Assembly (NCBI GenBank): GCA_014885115.2
Contig: WKLE02003615.1
Location: 1 to 32,963, forward strand
DNA: 32,963 nucleotides
From: Asterionellopsis glacialis
Taxonomy: Eukaryota; Bacillariophyta; Plagiogrammaphyceae; Rhaphoneidales; Asterionellopsidaceae
Direction: 5' to 3'
Positions within the stretch are counted from its first letter, which is position 1. The number at the start of each line of letters is the position of its first letter. Below are positions 9,198-18,744 of this stretch, piece by piece. The position numbers and the translations under genes were made by a program. The notes beneath the pieces were generated by a model. That model worked only from the letters and a program-made list of their open reading frames with translations, searched no databases and was not told where the DNA came from.

Positions 9198-10374
9198 AAA
9201 TTTTGAAATGGGATGATACAAAGTGGGAAGGGATTGTGTAGTTGAGTATTTTATTAAAATTAGGAAGCATTCATTTGCCCTGCTATTTATCACCTATTTG
9301 AAATTAGCTTTCTCTTGCTCGAAGGACTTATCCAGGGCCTAAATTCATAGTCTATTCTAAACATCAGTTTAGAAACTAAAAACATACTTTTATCATGCAA
9401 GTACGTCTCTCTCAACTGTCGTCTACTCGTAGAGACTTGTCAAAGCTGAGAGTCAAGTCATCCATCAACAAGGAGTCCTAGCTAGTTTTAGTGTCTGTAC
9501 CTTTTTGATGCGGTAGGTAGTCCTACGTAAACTTGTCCAGCATGATAAGGTACTCCGATGTCAATTAATTATCATAGCCTACCTGGTACTGACCGCACTC
9601 AGTAAGATTACACCTGTTAAAAATAGTACGGTTTTTACACATGGTGATTTTGGCGCGAAATTTCAGCAGTTCGGCTTTTTCTTAAGGATCCGATTTTTAT
9701 TTAGCAAGTGAATTTTTGGTCGTCTTAAGTACCATAAAATGACGTCATTGGATGACAACGCTTCACGATTCTATTGGTGGATACTCGTGCATCTTTCAAA
9801 AACAATGCATGTGGCTCAATCTACTGATATCCGCTACTAATACTGTCTGTCTGTACGAGCTCCGCCATATTTTCTGTCATCATTCATCAGTTTTCTTCAG
9901 CCTTGTTGCTTGCATGTGCTCCCAAGAAGTGCAAAAAAGCAGGACACACTTCTTTTCACTAGGGAGAAAACTAAAAAAATCATATATTGCCGATTTCATA
10001 AGTTTTGTCATTTCGGATATCATATCTCCGGATTGAGACTCGTATTTAAAGTAGTACTCTCTTTTTTACAATAATTCAGATTTTTATCTACTCGATTTTA
10101 TTTCAAAATTTTCTTGATTTTAGGCTCCAAGTGCATCAGATTAATGGGATCCAGTGAATCATACAATCGATTCCTCCTTTTTTTGAGTGACATCGACCTC
10201 CTGGTGAATGTCAGTTTCATGAATTTGTTTCCAAACCACTAGCAAACTCTTGTGAATGCCCCAACTTATTTGTAAATAGCTCGGTTTGTCAGTTTTGAAA
10301 GTGACAGAACAAGAAAGTGACAAACCCAGCTTTTTATTGTAATTCTGGACACAAGAAGTTTGCTCCCCTCTGTT
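9198..10374. other. Intergenic spacer
   Basis: No convincing gene. It contains GTAC-type words (TACCTGGTAC near 9581), a GTAGTCCTAC word near 9514, and a full palindromic CRE at 9740-9747. The right part is AT-rich. A 94-codon open frame on the plus strand (9752-10036) has no recognisable features and is left out. Confidence 0.5.
9740..9747. promoter_or_regulatory. Palindromic CRE site TGACGTCA
   Basis: A perfect 8-base CRE/bZIP palindrome. It is not close to a confident gene start, so it may be chance or a relic. Confidence 0.2.
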
Positions 10375-10489
10375 CTATTTGTTAAAACAGGAGGAGAATG
10401 GTTTACTCTGATGATCTACACTGGAGGATTGACAGCTTGATACCAAGTACTTTTCTAAAAAAATGGTCTCTAAGAAAAAACACACATAC

Positions 10490-11803
10490 CATACAAGCAT
10501 CACGTTGGCCAGCAAATGTTTTGAAAAAATGTAGAAAATTATGCAAATGCTCATCCCACTTTTTACATTGAAGAGCTGCAACAACATTTACAATCAACCT
10601 TTCCTGATTTAAAAATGTATCTGAACCAACCATATTCCGTACTTTGAATTTTGACCTCCAATTTTCCTGTAAAAAAATAACAAAAGCCACCCCTGAAGGT
10701 CTCCCAAAAGAAATAAAAACATATTGGAAAATGAAAAATTGAGGCCTAGTTATAGTTTTCAAGTAGTAGAGTAGTAGTGTAATAAAATGGTACTAGAATA
10801 TCATTATAGTTAAACTAGAAAAGTATAGTACCTACACAGGGGAGTTTCTATGTTGGTATTGTTGTTATCTTCTTGTTGTTGTTCTTGCATTTGTTGTGTT
10901 TGTTGTGTTTGTTGCATTGGTGGCAATGGTGATGCACCATGATCAGTGTCAGCAACATCAACACCAACTGTTTCATCAGATTGGTAGGCATGGAAGATGC
11001 CTTGATTGAATATATTGTGTTAATGCCTATTATTAGGAATTAACACCAACTGGAACTTCTACCCATGTTACAAATAGTTCTATCTTAATCTTCTTTGTTG
11101 TGTGGTTACAATTATTGTTGGCCAATGCTTACTCTTGGTCAAGTACCCTCCTCCTCTCATCTAATTGTTGAGCCTGTCTTGTTGTGTTGTTGTTTCAAAA
11201 TCAAAAATTCTGTCCCTTCTGGTTGCCGTGCCTGATGAACTATTAGAAGTTGTACACTCTCAGCATCTTCATACTCTTGAATACATGCTGCTGCTTCTTG
11301 AATTCGACCTGCAGTAGTATGTCTTAAACCAGTAGGAACTGCAGGCTCATGTAGTGCTTTCCTGTGCATGTACATAAACACCTCAAAAAAAAATCTTCTA
11401 AAACAGTCTTCACTTCACTTGCCCAGGCATCTACATCCCTTTTTGTTATCAATCCCCATCTTCCTCTTGTTAAATCTTCAAAATTATTGTCACACAAGAT
11501 GACATACTGGCTTTCTGATGCTCCCTTGGACTTCTTGAAGTATACATTGTCTGAAATGAACTGTGCATTTAACCACTCCAACACCTTCACTAAGCTTGAC
11601 CATGAAATCAGTCACTGTACCCCCTCGTGGATTGCCTCTCGTGTCACCTTTACAAATGGTGCACTTGAATTGACATTCCCTGTAGATATCAAGGGGGGCA
11701 GCATTGGATGATTGATGTGCCATGATTTTGTAACAAATTTGCTGTTTTCTTGATCAGAAAGATTTTTTTCTTCTTTACAGGCTGTGCATGGGAGCAAGTG
11801 CAT
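10490..11803 (-). pseudogene. Decayed, spliced coding relic associated with the mobile-element island
   Basis: Not recognised. Reading from 11803 on the minus strand: a segment with CTACKEEK, then an in-frame TGA at 11612-11614, after which the same frame continues (LVKVLEWLNAQF, GRWGLITKRDVDAWASEV). A frame change near 11380 leads to KALHEPAVPTGLRHTTAG and an EEAAACIQEYED-like helix ending near 11157. Further down, a Gln-rich segment (PMQQTQQTQQMQEQQQ, near 10900) ends at a GT donor, and an intron fitting 10667-10831 joins in phase to an exon beginning ENWRSKFKVRNMVG that ends at a GTATGT donor (exon edge 10490). CpG is almost absent. It may be a second gene of the transposon next door or a captured host gene. 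The exon chain between 11157 and 11000 is not resolved. Confidence 0.4.
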
Positions 11804-13056
11804 GTGGTCACCTGTCAGAGATCAAAATTATCTGCTCTCTCATCTAGGGCCAGAAAAGGGAGGGTGACTCAGATTTAAGCATGGTACATACTTTGATAAG
11901 GTCTGATTTATTTCTGATTTCTCTCTAATTTAGACCCTTAAAATCAAGGGGAAAACATATGAAATTGACAATATATGAAACTAAAAATATTCCTTTTTTG
12001 TTACAAGAAATTCATGCACTTCTTTATTGAGGGTGGTAATGGAAACTTAGCATTCACATCAAGTCCATTGATGGCATTGATGGATCTCCACAATTTAAAA
12101 TAATTTCAAGATGCTTCCTCATCAACTTTGTAAGGACTCATCTCAGTAGACTCCAAAACTGCCATAATAATGTCAATAGGAACATCTTTCAATGGTCCAT
12201 AAGCACAACTAAGGTGACAATTGTATAGATAATGAATAATGTCACCATAAGCATTCAACAATTCACCAGGATAGTCAACAGAAACACCATGCATCAATTT
12301 TTGTATTCCCAACAAGCAAGACACCAGTTCTTGCATCATGAGTATAAACATGATGAAGCAGTTGCAGATCTTCATGATTCCAAGGTATATACTTCAGAAG
12401 ATCATCATCCATTGCATCAACATGAATGTACCTTGTTTCATCAATGATTGTGCTTGCATATTGACTTTGTTGTTGCTGACTAAAGTGCTCTTCAAAATTG
12501 TTCCTTTCAGATCAAAATGTGTTCATAGTGACTCAAGCCTTGATTTCAATAGGTATCTTCTCATCATTATCAGTGATAAGAAGTGCATCAGGAAAGTCTT
12601 CAAGATATGGTTTCTCTTGATGCATGACTATTCCTGTTCCCAAAATAGCCTTGATTCTAACTCCTTGTTGACCTCCATCATGATTATAAAATTTGTTTAT
12701 GAAAACATCTTCATGTTCATGTCCAAGTTGTGCATACTGTAGTTGTTCTTCCAACTTTCCTTTCTTCTGAAGCTTCATGAATGTTGATTTCAAAAGAGAA
12801 ACAACTACAGGATCAAGAGGAGGTGCTGCTGGATTGTTGTTGTCAGCAATGTTGTTTTCTGAATTGCATTTGCTGCTCACAAGTTTTAGTAAATGATTTT
12901 GGTGTGTCCCTGGTGGAATTCAAATTCCATTGTCCTTATCAACCTTTCTCAACTCACTAACTTTCATAAATGCAAAATCTCTATCATTGATTGGACAATC
13001 GACCCATGAAATGACCTTCTTTTCAATGGCGGCAATTGTCTTAGGGATGGCTGTGT

Positions 13057-13074
13057 TTAGTTTCAATAGCATTG
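13057..13074. repeat. Target-site duplication, left copy (18 bp)
   Basis: TTAGTTTCAATAGCATTG, identical to 13807-13824. The first four bases match the TTAG tail unit, so the true duplication is 14-18 bases. Confidence 0.75.
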
Positions 13075-13567
13075 GGACGCGACCAGAGGTTCAAGCAGCA
13101 TTAGGACACTCCATTAGAACCTTTATTGGTCTTGCTTCTAACTGGCATCATGGTCTGTCATCAGAAACACTGAATGAAGCTATCAACAATCAAAATCTAC
13201 TAGGCTGGAACAATTCATGCTAGGCTGAGTGGTTACCACGTGGCGATTAGCACAAGGAGATTATACAACCAAATGGCAACCTTTCCTTTACAGTAAAAAT
13301 TGGATTCCCAACCTCGTCCGCGGGATATGGCAACTCTCACATACCCTGTGGCTACATAGGAATGAGATACTTTTTTTGAGGGAGGTTTCTATTGACAAAT
13401 TTGACATGAAGGAAGTGGACAGGAAAATACGGCAGGAATGGAAAAAAGGAGCAGATGGGCTTCTCTGGATCGATCGTACGCAATTTAACACCAGGCTTTG
13501 GAAATTGCTACGGAAGCTGGATGATGAAAGACAAGAATGGCTGGCATATATCACACAAGCATGATTT
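13075..13567 (+). pseudogene. C-terminal fragment of a retroelement ORF
   Basis: The first part (frame ending at 13223) contains TRPEVQAALGHSIRTFIG, SSETLNEAI and NQNLLGWNN. A frame change and a TGA (13226-13228) then lead to an open stretch 13229-13564 with TTKWQPFLYSKNW, LVRGIWQLSHTLWLHRNEI, a Lys/Arg/Glu-rich helix and a final LDDERQEWLAYITQA. The 'GW-Q-F' followed by 'W...HTLW-HRN' pattern resembles segments downstream of reverse transcriptase in stramenopile retroelements. This is recognised by pattern only; no RT catalytic motif remains because the 5' part is missing. Confidence 0.5.
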
Positions 13568-13790
13568 GCAGCCAAAAAACAGGAAGGATAAATTCCAGTT
13601 TCCATTAACCACTACTGCATGCCATTTTCTGAGGTTTCACCCCTGCCCCACACCACTGAACAGTTAGAAGTTAACTACCCAAAGACAACACTCGTTTAAC
13701 AAGAGATGATTAATTTTCTCTGACCAGTTAGCGAGTCATAAAGCATCTGATGCATACCTAGATAACAATGATAAAGGTATAATCTATGAG

Positions 13791-13810
13791 TTAGTTAGTT
13801 AGTTAGTTAG
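13791..13810 (+). repeat. (TTAG)5 microsatellite, retroelement tail
   Basis: Exactly five TTAG units immediately before the right target-site duplication, fitting the 3' tail of a non-LTR element. Confidence 0.8.
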
Positions 13811-13824
13811 TTTCAATAGCATTG
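13807..13824. repeat. Target-site duplication, right copy (18 bp)
   Basis: Identical to 13057-13074; partly overlaps the last TTAG unit of the tail. Confidence 0.75.
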
Positions 13825-15832
13825 CTTCTAAAATGTTTTGATCTGGAACATCAGTTTTGAAGTCAAGCTTAGCTTGTTCAAATGAATCAGGATCATTCAA
13901 TGAAATGATCCATGTTTCAGCAGCTTCTTCATCTTTGTCTTCTTTAGTTCATGGTCTTCATGGTCATCTTCTTGTTTGTTGTCTGCATCTTCAATGCTAT
14001 CATCATCACCAACATCAAATTCTTCAATCATGTTGTCTTCTTGTTGGTCTGGCAACAAATGAGAGATGCCAACATAGCCAAGAACAATTTCAAATTGTGA
14101 TCAAAGTTCATGTTGAACATCGATCCGTTTTGACAGAGCTCTTATCATTGCATCAGTTGTTGATGATGTCAATGAGAATCCTTGATAAAGAAACCATTCT
14201 GCTGTGCCTTGAGAAACTGTTGTTTTTGGAATTATGTTGTGATTGAGGGCAATGTAAGTATCTCCATCATCTAAATCTGTTCCAACAATAACAAGTTGGA
14301 ACGTTTTTTGTTTCTGTCTTCATTGGAAGTGTCTCCAAGGTACCATTTAGAATCTTTAGGGTGTCTTGTGTTAAAATCCCACTGCTGACCAAAGACAGTA
14401 GACAGATCCATTGAAACAACTGAACTGGTTCCGGATCTGTAAGCTGTAACTGACAATTTGCCTTTGTGAAATTGCAAAGCTACCATTGGAACATTCACAC
14501 ATTTTACTTTGTATTTCAACTTCTTGTGGTATGCTGACTTAAAACTGTTTGAATCTATGATTCTTGGCTTGTTTTTTTCAGTATCACCTCCTTTACAATC
14601 ACATGTGTATGGGAACCATGCACATCTTTTTATGGTCCCATGAACATCACCACCATTTTGCAGTACAAAGTTGTATAGAATATGGTCTGCCATAAATAAA
14701 GTGTTTGTTAAGTCCAGCAATCCGCCACCAGTGTCCTGACCAAACACAGATCTTGCTGACCTTTCAAAAAATAATTGACAATTGTCTTTTTCACATTCAA
14801 ATGCTATTTGGATCAGCACTCCTGTTGCCATGAATGCTGTGGTGTGAATAGTAAATCCGTGTCTGTTGTCTCTGGTGTGATACACTTTTTTAAAACCTTT
14901 GCTCATGGTGTTCCTTCCCCAATTATAGTGCAGTTTGCCATCATCAAATGTACATAAAAAATGAAATGAATCCAAATCTGGGACAAACAAGTCTTTCATA
15001 TCTTGGTTAAAAGCATCCTCCATCTTCATCCAAAAATAATTTTGATTTCTTGATCTGCCACAACTTGTGATTCGTTTCCAGATTCGGCAGTACTCTTTAT
15101 TTAAAAAGTAAGTAGCATTGGTAGAGACACAGTCATCTGTCTCAAGATTGTCATATGCAACTTTGTATTGACTGGATAGCAAAAGTGTAGCAATAAATCA
15201 GCAAAACGTTTCATAGTTCATGTCAAGATCCTTTACAAAAATTTGAAAAACATCACTTGACTTGCCAAACATCTTTTCAAAGAGTTTGTCAATGTTAGGG
15301 CTCTGACCAAGTTTTTCTCTTGCAACTTTTATCTCTTCTTTTGCTTCATTCCAAAGGACAGTTTGTCCTTGATCAAAATGAAAAGAGATTATATCATGTT
15401 CACCCTCATCATCAATCCAGTCCGAAACTTTCGGAAGGTCCGGATTCACATATGACCGTAAAAGCTCATCTTCTTGCTCTTTTGAAATCCAACAACCACG
15501 CCCTTGTCTGTCAGAGGATGGTTGATCAAATTTGTTAGTAGTTTCTGCTTCCATGTCTTCACTGTCATGGAAGCTTTCGTCATCTTCTTTTAGTTCCGAC
15601 GGCGGCATCTTTTGTACAAAAAGGTAGAAGAATAGAATGGTACAGTATCGAAGCGGGAAAAGTACTGTCTCGACCGTTAAAAAGAAGTTTAAATTTGATA
15701 TTCCTGAAGTATTCTTGATTTTTTTACCTAACTTTATTCCTAATTTTGTAAAAACAGCACTCTCGGTGGAAAAAATCAATTTCTCTCTCTAGTAGAAAAT
15801 ATTCAATACAGTATTACTACCAGGTACGTGAG

Positions 15833-15870
15833 TTTTACTAGTAAAAAGATTTCATTTTTACTAGTAAAAA
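15833..15870. repeat. Two tandem ACTAGT-centred palindromes
   Basis: TTTTACTAGTAAAA at 15833-15846 and the 16-base perfect palindrome TTTTTACTAGTAAAAA at 15855-15870: a direct duplication of a self-complementary word, separated by 8 bases. Confidence 0.7.
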
Positions 15871-15884
15871 ACTCCATAGTAGCA

Positions 15885-15941
15885 AAATGACGCTGACCCG
15901 GTAGATTCATTTGCTAAAACGCTAACCCGTTAGCGTCATTT
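15885..15941. repeat. Nested inverted repeats (AAATGACGCT / AGCGTCATTT)
   Basis: An outer perfect 10-base inverted repeat (15885-15894 with 15932-15941) encloses or overlaps an inner one, ACGCTAAC (15919-15926) with GTTAGCGT (15929-15936), separated by CC. The arms contain TGACGC, a CRE variant. Lies 89-145 bases before the COG8 ATG. Confidence 0.65.
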
Positions 15942-16029
15942 CTGCACATGGATATTCAACTCTCTTGCGACTTCACAAACAGAGAGCAATAGAAAGAGAA
16001 AACGATAGCTGCACAGAAAAACTAAACAA

Positions 16030-18051
16030 ATGATGGTAGAGGGGTTACTTGGGAATGATACTTTGGATGAACGCCTTGTTGCCAAGGCTGCGTTAGATGC
16101 AGCAGAGGAACAGCTTCGATCCTTGTGTGCATCTAATGCAAGTGTCTTTGTGGGTGTGGAACGTCGAGGAGCAGCATTGCAGGAAGCATTGGCAGAATTA
16201 CAAGCAACCATCAAACAATCAGATCCGAATGTTGCGACAGCGAAACAAGCACTGGATCCTGAAGATGATGATGTTGTTACTGCTACTGGAGGAGAAAATA
16301 CTAATGACGATGGCAAGAATAAAAGCGGATCTTCCAATACGCTAGCAGCCATGTCAGAACGGCACCGTGTCCGTCGAAGAACGTTGTTGCAACATTCATC
16401 CTTACTGGAATTGTTAGAACTTCCGTCTCTGATGGATGCATGTGTACGATCTAATTTATACGAAGAAGCCTTGAGTGTGGCTGCCTTTGCCAATACGTTA
16501 GAACGTCTCCACGGTGTAGCACCTGATAATCCAAATGAAAAGAATGCGGCTGTAGTTGTGGGACGTGTTGTGTCACAAATTCGTACTCGTCAATCCGACC
16601 TACGTCGTTATTTATTACACCGTCTCAAGGGACATGTTACCATGCCTCAGTGTTTGGAAATTGTGACTGCATTGCGACGATTAAATTCCATTGACCTTGA
16701 ACGTCAACAAGAATCAGCCAACTTGGAACAAATGCATGCTGCCATGGAGTCTAGATTACAGGTGGACTTTCTAGAAGCACGTGATGCATGGTTAGAATCA
16801 GCTGCTGCTAGTGTTTCTTCTGGTACTGACGGAATAGACTCAAGAAGAAAAGCAACATCAAGCTCGTCTGCGATCGCAGGACAATCTGCACGATCATCAG
16901 AACACTTATTAGATGCCATTGAACGGTATCGTACACGCGTATTTGAGATTGCTACTCAATTCCTTGCCATCTTTCGTGCCGAGACGACATCCTCAAGTAT
17001 AGCATCCAGAGTGTCTTCTGCATCCAAGTCGGGAGTTTCTTCTTCACCATCGTCATTTCTAAGTATGTGGACAACACGCTGTATCCATTCCTTTCTTCAA
17101 ATGGTATCCATGGAACTCACAAGAATGGATGACAGTGCTGCATTACGTGATGCGCTAGAAGCATGTGTATTCTTTGCAACATCTATGGGGCGTCTTGGTG
17201 CAGACTTTACAGCACAATTACCACCCCTCTTTGAACCTAAAATGTTAGCACTTATCATTCAACATTGGACCGATGGTGTTCGTGCACTAAAAGAAATTTT
17301 GAAAGTATGTCGTGATGCAGGTGTGGCATCGCCACTTGTTAGTAATACAACCAGCAGTAGCACTGAAATTTCTTCATCTTCCATGATGACTTCGGCGACA
17401 AGTCGACAACAGCAACAACAACACCGTTCGAATGAAACACCACCACCACCAAGACAACTTTTGACATTACCACCATTGGCAAGATTGATGAACGCCTTCT
17501 TAACAGGTTTAAATGAATTGCGGCGATGCGTATTTCCAGGTATCTTTGGAAAATTGCGATCCGCACTTGATGAAATGGTGATTGAAATTCAACAAATTTT
17601 ACAATCCAATGAACGCGCTGTACTTACACCAGGAATGAGAGGTGAAGCGAAGGAATTACGTGAAGTTGCTGCACGTATGAAAGTCTTCTTTGGAGATATT
17701 ATGAAATCGAACATGTATGGAGCCTTGGAAACAGCATTAGGTGATTATGAAAGTGCGAAGAAGTATCTTTACAAGGAAGAGAGGAAGAGTGATGTGGCTT
17801 CTACTACAGATGCAGAAGATGAGGACGGCGGAAAAGAAGACGAGCAAAAGCCAATGAACGAAAATATTGTAACCGACGACGAAGATGTTGCAAACGATGA
17901 GTCATTACAGGGTGGAGAAATCGTTGCTGAGTCGGAAAAAGAATCGCCACGAGTACCGACGCCGACTGAGGAGTCCGAAGTACAGGAAGAAAGCACAGCA
18001 GGGGAAGGATGGAACGAAGAAGATATTGGAGGCGATGATGTCTACTCGTAG
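16030..18051 (+). CDS. COG8: Conserved oligomeric Golgi complex subunit 8 (Dor1 family)
   Basis: A 673-residue intronless gene starting ATGATGG after ACAA. COG8 is part of lobe B of the COG tether, which recycles Golgi enzymes by capturing intra-Golgi retrograde vesicles. The diagnostic segment is LLELLELPSLMDACVRSNLYEEAL (about residues 125-148), followed by VVVGRVVSQIRTRQSDL, a conserved 'MPQCLEIVTALRRL' and FLEARDAWLES, all typical of Dor1/COG8. An N-terminal helical stretch (residues 1-65) can pack as a coiled coil with COG5/6/7-type partners. There is an acidic insert near residues 76-100, Ser- and Gln-rich linkers near 290-330 and 430-460, and a strongly acidic C-terminal tail of about 100 residues that is longer than usual. 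Length is close to family norms. The gene is convergent with the kinesin relic, 77 bases apart. Confidence 0.85.
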   Translation: MMVEGLLGNDTLDERLVAKAALDAAEEQLRSLCASNASVFVGVERRGAALQEALAELQATIKQSDPNVATAKQALDPEDDDVVTATGGENTNDDGKNKSGSSNTLAAMSERHRVRRRTLLQHSSLLELLELPSLMDACVRSNLYEEALSVAAFANTLERLHGVAPDNPNEKNAAVVVGRVVSQIRTRQSDLRRYLLHRLKGHVTMPQCLEIVTALRRLNSIDLERQQESANLEQMHAAMESRLQVDFLEARDAWLESAAASVSSGTDGIDSRRKATSSSSAIAGQSARSSEHLLDAIERYRTRVFEIATQFLAIFRAETTSSSIASRVSSASKSGVSSSPSSFLSMWTTRCIHSFLQMVSMELTRMDDSAALRDALEACVFFATSMGRLGADFTAQLPPLFEPKMLALIIQHWTDGVRALKEILKVCRDAGVASPLVSNTTSSSTEISSSSMMTSATSRQQQQQHRSNETPPPPRQLLTLPPLARLMNAFLTGLNELRRCVFPGIFGKLRSALDEMVIEIQQILQSNERAVLTPGMRGEAKELREVAARMKVFFGDIMKSNMYGALETALGDYESAKKYLYKEERKSDVASTTDAEDEDGGKEDEQKPMNENIVTDDEDVANDESLQGGEIVAESEKESPRVPTPTEESEVQEESTAGEGWNEEDIGGDDVYS

Positions 18052-18128
18052 GCATAAGTTTGATTGAACATCTCGACTGTAGAAAGTCATAATTAAATTA
18101 GTTTTCTAATTATAGGAGCCGCAAATGT

Positions 18129-18744
18129 TTAACAGCTAAAGTTGGCCACCGCTTTGTGATCGACCTTATTCACCTTTGCAGCAAAAGGAAGACTGCTCAA
18201 GCTCTCGTGAAAATGGGAGTTGAGTGGATTACAGCATACCATTGCTAATGTTTTTGAATTGCCCCCAAGACTGTTTTGAAGGAGGAATGTGAGTTCCGAC
18301 TCACGGTAGGGAATAACTTTGTCTCCATTTTGAAGCTTTTCAATGACGTTGGAAAGAACGCTCAATGATGAGTTGATGTGTTTTGTGTCCGTCAACAAAC
18401 TCCCCTAAGGAATAAGGATGGAAGGGTAAAAAGAAAAAATATAGAACGGAGAGAAAAATTGTATTGTTGAGCCTCAAGAAGTGAACAGTGATTCAAAGCG
18501 ACATAGTTGATGACTTACCGTTGAATTTGCATCACACGGTTATGCAAGTCACGGTGGATCCGGTCACTTTGCACACTTTCCCGTAGTTTTTTAAGAGTTC
18601 ATTTTCTTGTTCATCAAATAACTTCATTCTATTTTCTTCATCATCTCTTTGTTGAGATGTCTTCTGGAGCGAATCATCAAGCTCAGTAATTTGAAGTTGG
18701 CAATTACGAAGTTCTTCTTTAACCATTAGTTTTTCCAAACTGTC
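18129..18744 (-). pseudogene. Kinesin-14 remnant lacking most of the motor domain
   Basis: Reading on the minus strand: a coiled coil (LEKLMVKEELRNCQLQ onward, from about 18744), then after a one-base shift in the A6 run at 18587-18592 the kinesin-14 neck LRESVQSDRIHRDLHNRVMQ, ending at a GTAAGT donor (exon edge 18519). A 114-base intron (18405-18518) leads to the last exon (18404-18129), which is the end of a motor domain: HINSSLSVLSNVIEKL, IPYRESELTFLLQNSLGG, SKTLAMV, then FAAKVNKVD and a stop. Neck followed by a motor at the C-terminus is the minus-end-directed kinesin-14 order. About 230 residues with the P-loop and both switch-I and DxxG regions are absent, and the two exons do not join in phase (phase 2 to phase 0), so an internal deletion fused two introns. 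Not functional as read. Confidence 0.7.

Larger units (their letters stand above)
13057..13824 (+). mobile_element. 5'-truncated non-LTR retroelement nested in the DDE-YqaJ relic
   Basis: The insertion occupies about 13075-13810. Its flanks carry the same 18 bases (13057-13074 and 13807-13824, core TTTCAATAGCATTG), and its 3' end is (TTAG)5 at 13791-13810. Removing the insert and one flank copy makes the minus-strand relic read straight through: residues ILEAMLLKL lead into NTAIPKTIAAIEKK without a break. Variable-length target-site duplication, a short-tandem-repeat tail and 5' truncation are what target-primed reverse transcription produces. CpG is roughly six times more frequent inside than in the DNA to its left, implying a more recent arrival. 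Confidence 0.75.
12001..15608 (-). pseudogene. Decayed transposon protein: DDE (piggyBac-like) transposase-like half joined to YqaJ-type nuclease half
   Basis: One frame can be followed from the ATG at 15608 to a TAA at 12001, about 950 codons once the 750-base insertion at 13075-13824 is set aside. The N-terminus is acidic. An RNase H-like core follows: a strand with CTFDDGKL (near 14955), a two-strand hairpin, then LFMADHILYNFVLQNGG and GTIKR (14710-14625), which resembles DDE_Tnp_1_7 (piggyBac type). After an acidic linker comes a YqaJ-like PDDEXK module: QLGHEHEDVFINKFY, PYLEDFPDALLI, then IPIEIKA, and a helix EDLQLLHHVY. Breaks: in-frame TGA at 15198, 14101, 12920, 12533, 12512 and 12106, and one-base shifts near 14297 and 12325 in A-runs and near 13935. 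The third DDE acidic residue was not located. Both family calls are motif-level. Not functional as read. Confidence 0.6.
15609..16029. other. Divergent intergenic region with palindrome cluster
   Basis: No gene. It separates the start of the transposon relic (minus) from COG8 (plus). It holds a GTAC word (TACCAGGTACG, about 15818) and two groups of palindromes listed separately. These could be transposon termini, the COG8 promoter, or both. Confidence 0.5.

Noticed and set aside
8319..9293. A 324-codon open frame on the minus strand over the plastid-protein gene
   Set aside because: It is antisense to a gene with a signal peptide, import motif and duplicated domain. Its openness follows from C-ending codon bias on the plus strand, and its translation has no recognisable features.
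9752..10036. A 94-codon plus-strand ORF
   Set aside because: Starts without a good ATG context, no domain or codon signature, AT-rich surroundings.
12930..13223. A single 97-residue plus-strand gene
   Set aside because: Its first half is the reverse strand of the transposon relic and only the part after 13075 belongs to the retroelement; the frame crosses an insertion boundary by chance.
10490..15608. UGA read as Trp or selenocysteine in this region
   Set aside because: Neighbouring host genes (methyltransferase, prenyltransferase alpha) terminate with TGA, and CpG loss gives a simpler explanation for CGA-to-TGA changes.
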